From Lachnospiraceae bacterium (GTDB lineage: Bacteria > Bacillota > Clostridia > Lachnospirales > Lachnospiraceae): a DNA stretch of 63,563 nt. Below, one piece after another: positions 60,401 to 63,563 of this stretch. The DNA is taken from NCBI GenBank assembly GCA_011959925.1, contig BLMD01000418.1, forward strand, positions 1 to 63,563, in the 5' to 3' direction. Numbering within the stretch: the stretch's first letter is position 1; the number at the start of each line of letters is the position of its first letter. The notes beneath the pieces were generated by a model. It saw nothing but the letters and a program-made list of their open reading frames with translations. It searched no databases and was not told the DNA's origin. Position numbers and translations under genes: made by a program.

Positions 60401-63400
60401 TTCCGGACAGATTTCTTTTGTCGTATAGACATATTTTTCAGACGCCAGAGACGCAACTTCAATCTCTGGAGAGTTCAACGGTTTTCCCTGAATCTGGAAC
60501 GTAATCGTTTTGCTTCCGCAGTACTGTGTACTGTAACCGTCCTGTCCGCCCAGACCGAACACCATCACCGTAACGGTTCCGGCATTGATATTGTCTGAAT
60601 ACGTCACATCATAATCTGCCGCAAAATCCGTTTCACTGCTTTTTTTCTTTAACGTATAATTCTTTTTCTTATCTTTCACCACAAGTTCCGGTGTAATTTC
60701 TCTTCCTGTATAGACAAACGGACCGCTGTTTCCGCCTGCAAAAGTAATCTCTACATCAAAATTATTTCCGATGGTATACTCTTTTTCTGCCTGGCCGACA
60801 AAATTCCCGCTTGTTCCCGCTACGATCTGAAGCTTATACCTTCTTCCGATTGCCATGGAAGGCTGCCAGCAGAACTCTTCCGGTACGCATATGTAATCTG
60901 TTTCCTGCTTCAGCTGATATCTTCCAAGCATAATCGTAAGCAGGTTTTTATTCTTTTCATCGCCCGGCCATACATTTTCACCGTCGCCGAGGAAATCTAC
61001 GCTTGCCGCCATATTGATCTTAACGGAAGCATCTGACAAATCCACCGGTTTAATCGCAAATCCGATCTCTCGTGTGGATCCTGCGTATGCGCCCAATCCT
61101 GTCAGCCGAAGCGTAGGATTGCCTTTGTTGATATTGTCCCCGATCACTTCCAGCTGATAATCGGTTCCTCTTGCCAGCGTTTTCGAATCTCCGTTATCCG
61201 TCGTAGTCTCTACTTTAATCTGCGGATCGATCTGGCTTCCGGTATACCAGTATTCTCCGGAATTCGGCATGTTTACGGTTGAGTTTAAAAACGTAATCGT
61301 TGCATTGGAAAGATTACCAGGTATCGTAAATGACTTTGTCACGGAACCGCTGTAATTGCCCATACCGGTTATGACAACCGACGCTTTGCCTGGAACTTTA
61401 TTGTTGGTGTACCGAAGAGTATAATCCACGCCTTCTTTTAATACATACGTTCCGTCCGCTTCGATATACGCGCCTTCATTCTCGCCCGCGCCCTTCCGCT
61501 TCGTATCCGTAATCGTAATTTTAGGCTGCGCCGGAAGATCAACGACATCGCCAAGTTCTATGTCGGGGATCAAAATTTCTGCGGAAGAAACCGGCTTTGG
61601 TTTGATCGTATAATATGCCATGTTCAAAGGACCGGTTCCGGGACCTTTGAAGTTCCCCATAGGCCTTACCTGAAGAACTTTGTCTCCGCCTACATTAATA
61701 TTGGCGTCAGACGCAGCCGTCGTGATCACATAATCGACATCCTCTTCCAGCGTATAGATAAACGATTCTCCGGAATTCGGATCTGTCGCACGGTATTCTA
61801 TTTTCATCGTCGGCATTACCGGATCACCGGTAAACATCGGGCTGTTGCCTACGCGGTAAGACAGCGGCGCTTTCAGCTGTCCGTAGGAAGCCAGCGACAT
61901 CTCTACCTGAGTGATCGTAAACGTCTTTTCACTTACTCCGCCGTATTCATTGATACCGGAAACAATAACCGTCGGCGGATTTTCTGCATCAAGTTCCGCA
62001 GCGTTGATATTGTTCTTATAAGTCACTTCATAATCTACGCCTTCTACCAGCTCGGCTCCCTCGAGCGTCACTCTGTTCGGGCGCGGTCTGCACTCTCTGG
62101 ATGTATATGTATAAACAAGATCATCCAATCCGCTGATCTCTGCTTTTCCAATACTGTCACGAATATGGAACGTTACCGTACGGCTTCCCTTAAAGTTTCC
62201 GGTTCCCGTAATTTCAACCGTCGGAAATTTCGCCGGATCCGTTACGCCGTTATCTTTCTCGGTATTATTTTTATAGGTTACCGTAAAATCTACGCCAAGT
62301 TCCAGTTTGGTTCCGTTATAAAGAATTTCCGGAACGGGTTCTGCCGCTTTTCCTTCTTCAAACGGATAATTCCCAATCGGCGTCACCTGAACGTCGGACG
62401 AACCGATATCCTGCCGTTCGATCGTAAATTGAACCGATCCCGAACCTACGCTTCCTTCATAGTTTTTTGTTCCGGTTAAAGTAAACGTCCCGGTATCTCC
62501 TACGTTAACGGCATTAGAGGTTATTACAAATTCGTCCGCAATCTCGTCCGGATCCAGCTCTCTGCCGTCAATCTCAAGCGTTGTAATATTCGGAATAATC
62601 GGATGCCCCGTGTAGACGTACACATCCGGATCAATCGCCATCGTTATGGACGCTTCGGAAAGTTTCTTTTTGATAATCCTGAAATCTTTCGTAACCGTAC
62701 CGGTATAATTTCCTTTACCTGTAATCGTCACCGTCGCCCTGCCGGCATTTTTATGGTTGGAATAGCTCACGTCATAATCCGATGAAGCAATCGGAAACCC
62801 TGCCGTATGCGTATCTGAATATTCTCCGTTTGCAGCGTTCCTGTGCTTATCCAAAACATTCACCGTCAATTCGATCTCCGAACCGGTATATGCGATCTCC
62901 GTTATTTCCACACCGTTTTTCAAAAGCTTCACCGCATACTCCTGATCATCCCTGACCAGTTCTTTCTGTTCGATCGTAAACGGCAGGCTTAAGTATTCCC
63001 CGTTATAAAAATCAAGCTTATCGGACTTCGGGCTGATCCGCACTTCATACGCCCCCGCATTCCGGCAATCGGACGGATTGCCGTTTCGGTCGGAATAAAC
63101 AATATCGAAATCACCCTTCGGCAATTCCACGCTGCCGCTTTGATCCGTGATTGTAATATCTTTTTGAATCTTGGAACCGTTAAACGTAAAGGTATTATTT
63201 GCAGCCTGCTCTTTAAATGAAAGCTTCATATTACTCATATCACGCGGCGTGATATTAAAGTTTGCGGTCGTTTCTCCTCTGTAGTAGGTACCGTCGCCCC
63301 GTACCGTAATCGTGCGGCGTGTACCGATCCCCGTATAATCTCCGTCCGGATAAGCAAGCGTATAGTGCTTCTCTTTCACCATAACACTGTTTTTATCCCG

Positions 63401-63496
63401 TACAACCGGTTCCGGATGAATCACACTGCCCGTATACGGCTGATCCGCAACGGCATCCACACGTATATCCGAACTTCCCATATTCTTCCAGATCAC
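57470..63496 (-). CDS. Giant repeat surface protein, about 21 repeats plus two fibronectin III-like domains; 5' end uncertain
   Basis: About 2008 residues made of repeats of 80-95 residues, of the pattern YTGSEI-x-P-VV ... DY-V-YANN-G-ATVTI-G-GNY-G---FxI; I count about 21 starts (QPYTGSVIHPE, EIAYTGSEIEL, YVYTGHPIIPN, and on to KTYAGTPTSQN). The last 190 residues are two fibronectin III-like domains (YVQLNWTEVSGADGYAVYDAN and AKVSWKRIRGVSGYEIYRSEK) and a Lys-rich end. No sorting signal. The frame begins after TAG at 63509-63511; the first possible start is GTG at 63496 with a weak AGGA, and there is no signal peptide. The frame before the TAG (AVGNFL, then DVSFVIWKN) reads on smoothly, so the real N-terminus is probably beyond the window. 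Partner of the sortase operon downstream. Confidence 0.85.
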   Translation of the reverse strand: MIWKNMGSSDIRVDAVADQPYTGSVIHPEPVVRDKNSVMVKEKHYTLAYPDGDYTGIGTRRTITVRGDGTYYRGETTANFNITPRDMSNMKLSFKEQAANNTFTFNGSKIQKDITITDQSGSVELPKGDFDIVYSDRNGNPSDCRNAGAYEVRISPKSDKLDFYNGEYLSLPFTIEQKELVRDDQEYAVKLLKNGVEITEIAYTGSEIELTVNVLDKHRNAANGEYSDTHTAGFPIASSDYDVSYSNHKNAGRATVTITGKGNYTGTVTKDFRIIKKKLSEASITMAIDPDVYVYTGHPIIPNITTLEIDGRELDPDEIADEFVITSNAVNVGDTGTFTLTGTKNYEGSVGSGSVQFTIERQDIGSSDVQVTPIGNYPFEEGKAAEPVPEILYNGTKLELGVDFTVTYKNNTEKDNGVTDPAKFPTVEITGTGNFKGSRTVTFHIRDSIGKAEISGLDDLVYTYTSRECRPRPNRVTLEGAELVEGVDYEVTYKNNINAAELDAENPPTVIVSGINEYGGVSEKTFTITQVEMSLASYGQLKAPLSYRVGNSPMFTGDPVMPTMKIEYRATDPNSGESFIYTLEEDVDYVITTAASDANINVGGDKVLQVRPMGNFKGPGTGPLNMAYYTIKPKPVSSAEILIPDIELGDVVDLPAQPKITITDTKRKGAGENEGAYIEADGTYVLKEGVDYTLRYTNNKVPGKASVVITGMGNYSGSVTKSFTIPGNLSNATITFLNSTVNMPNSGEYWYTGSQIDPQIKVETTTDNGDSKTLARGTDYQLEVIGDNINKGNPTLRLTGLGAYAGSTREIGFAIKPVDLSDASVKINMAASVDFLGDGENVWPGDEKNKNLLTIMLGRYQLKQETDYICVPEEFCWQPSMAIGRRYKLQIVAGTSGNFVGQAEKEYTIGNNFDVEITFAGGNSGPFVYTGREITPELVVKDKKKNYTLKKKSSETDFAADYDVTYSDNINAGTVTVMVFGLGGQDGYSTQYCGSKTITFQIQGKPLNSPEIEVASLASEKYVYTTKEICPEPAVTWKGYEEDGQDLVLEAGADFKYVYGSNINAGTGTVKIVPANGNNNFTGSSAEYPFTIEPKNLEDDDVTLEGIPDQIYTGDLITPNLNIHWGDDPEHPITVTQNDYKLTYGEEGNQNVGTVEMTIEGHTNYTGTIHTQFRIVKVKLSDIIPDYVKTQQWTGKQITPPVAMTYLNTDGGTVIMNSPEQWGYTITYGANQVLGTTSGTITITADPTGNCEGDPVTWRFAIIKRHISDELVVMTGIEPSYELDEITQVCRPKPELNFTPDATTRYTLREGYDYTLEYANETAVGTATLTVKGIGNFDEERSQDYQITNDLIKYIEEAKVDAARIEYDGKEHHPPVNIRFSLNTITEDDYELVYDEDCTSAGEHIVKIVGVGEYSGELELPFTIHRRDIGHIEFTIEPQAYTGSPIDPVIIGIDSEISEEVLGGDIYETIAIRNNTDIGKASVTFRAVETSNYIGEREVEFDIVAADLEAGYIDCSVIESPQAYTGSEICPEVVLTDTRRNSDGTALAAREGELYTLQKDVDYEITYTNNIYPKLESDLLPAVVTITGIGNYAGTRTQMFDIQADLALADIEEIPGQPYTGEPVTPEPVVRLGERLLVKDFDYTVSYANNIERGTATVTVTAKEGTLYTGSQTVSFSISRDLAGAEIRLIDRAFTYTGSEIRPTAVVEFEGGVLAAGVDYELEYENNIDVGTAAVLIRGINGYDGLGRTEFEIVKRSITRCKFENVVDKTYAGTPTSQNLVVKDGNRKLTLNKDYTVAYANHANPGAATLEISGIGNYGGIKTILYKIKVADMTAVKAKGNGDYVQLNWTEVSGADGYAVYDANDRLIGKTTALTYRQKDLDAVTTYQYKVRAYIMVGSVTHYGGFSNTVKATTSVAKPKVTVKAGKSRAKVSWKRIRGVSGYEIYRSEKKKSGYKKIRTAAKASITSYTNKRLTSKKKYYYKIRAYKKVNGKKVYGKYSAPKSVKAK

Positions 63497-63563
63497 AAAA
63501 GAAACATCCTACAGAAAATTGCCGACCGCTGTCATGTGGAGATTGAATTCGGGCACACAAAGC

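Noticed and set aside
63509..63511. TAG as a recoded (pyrrolysine) codon
   Set aside because: No methylamine methyltransferase or pyl genes are seen, and a repeat surface protein is not an expected user; a point mutation or error is simpler.
1..63563. CRISPR array, tRNA, rRNA or insertion sequence
   Set aside because: No regularly spaced direct repeats, no cloverleaf-like segments and no transposase-like frame were seen on either strand; a dedicated search could still find a diverged one.

Overview
The window reads as chromosomal DNA of a low-to-mid GC Gram-positive anaerobe of the class Clostridia, most likely Lachnospiraceae. Support: PdaA-type deacetylase, Csp-like subtilase, double-feoA Feo locus with a small FeoB-associated Cys-rich peptide, ECF S component, class B sortase with a TPKTG-type substrate, strong AGGAGG ribosome sites and TTGACA/TATAAT-type promoters. 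Almost every gene is on the minus strand; only the ECF S component and the TSCPD gene are on plus.

Layout. 1-7.3 kb: uxaC (cut by the left edge), a pdaA-like deacetylase, a PurF-like paralogue without its N-terminal catalytic Cys, a ferredoxin, and a NatAB-type ABC exporter operon headed by a CPBP protease. 7.3-10.3 kb: iron uptake operon feoA-feoA-feoB plus a 43-residue peptide, with two matching palindromes overlapping promoters. 10.3-13.6 kb: a large hybrid histidine kinase. 13.6-19.4 kb: a complete STM4011-STM4015-type cluster (two radical SAM proteins, a phosphatase/sulfatase-fold hydrolase, an ATP-grasp protein, a leucine-rich-repeat protein), here with a HAD phosphatase fused to the STM4011 member. 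19.4-31.5 kb: the accessory core, one tightly coupled minus-strand operon: ATP-grasp, AAA ATPase, HNH nuclease (a Septu/PtuAB-like pair, visibly AT-richer), NACHT/STAND protein with pentapeptide repeats and a predicted propeller, two small ATPase-like proteins (one with a dead P-loop), an alpha/alpha-toroid protein and a radical SAM enzyme. I know of no described system with this gene set; it is the best candidate here for an undescribed conflict or modification system. 31.6-34.2 kb: family-4 UDG, an unknown protein, a metallopeptidase, and half of a KilA-N domain left upstream of it.

34.3-49.5 kb: a signalling island: Csp-like subtilase, dCache-type hybrid kinase, Hpt protein, MCP, CheW, CheA, CheY-like regulator, CheB, CheR, a receiver with a decayed HD-GYP domain, a PAS histidine kinase broken at a T9 tract, and a receiver with an intact HD-GYP domain. 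No flagellar gene is present, so the output may be c-di-GMP or another process rather than swimming.

49.6-63.6 kb: ECF S component behind a possible pseudoknot, galM, secA, a TSCPD protein, then a surface operon (read right to left): a giant repeat protein of about 21 repeats plus two fibronectin-III-like domains, a class B sortase with an unusual cytoplasmic N-terminus, and a sortase-anchored BspA-type leucine-rich-repeat protein. The giant gene has an in-frame TAG and no signal peptide at the right edge, so its true start lies outside or is broken. No tRNA, rRNA, CRISPR array or insertion sequence was recognised, and no gene-free stretch exceeds about 300 bases.
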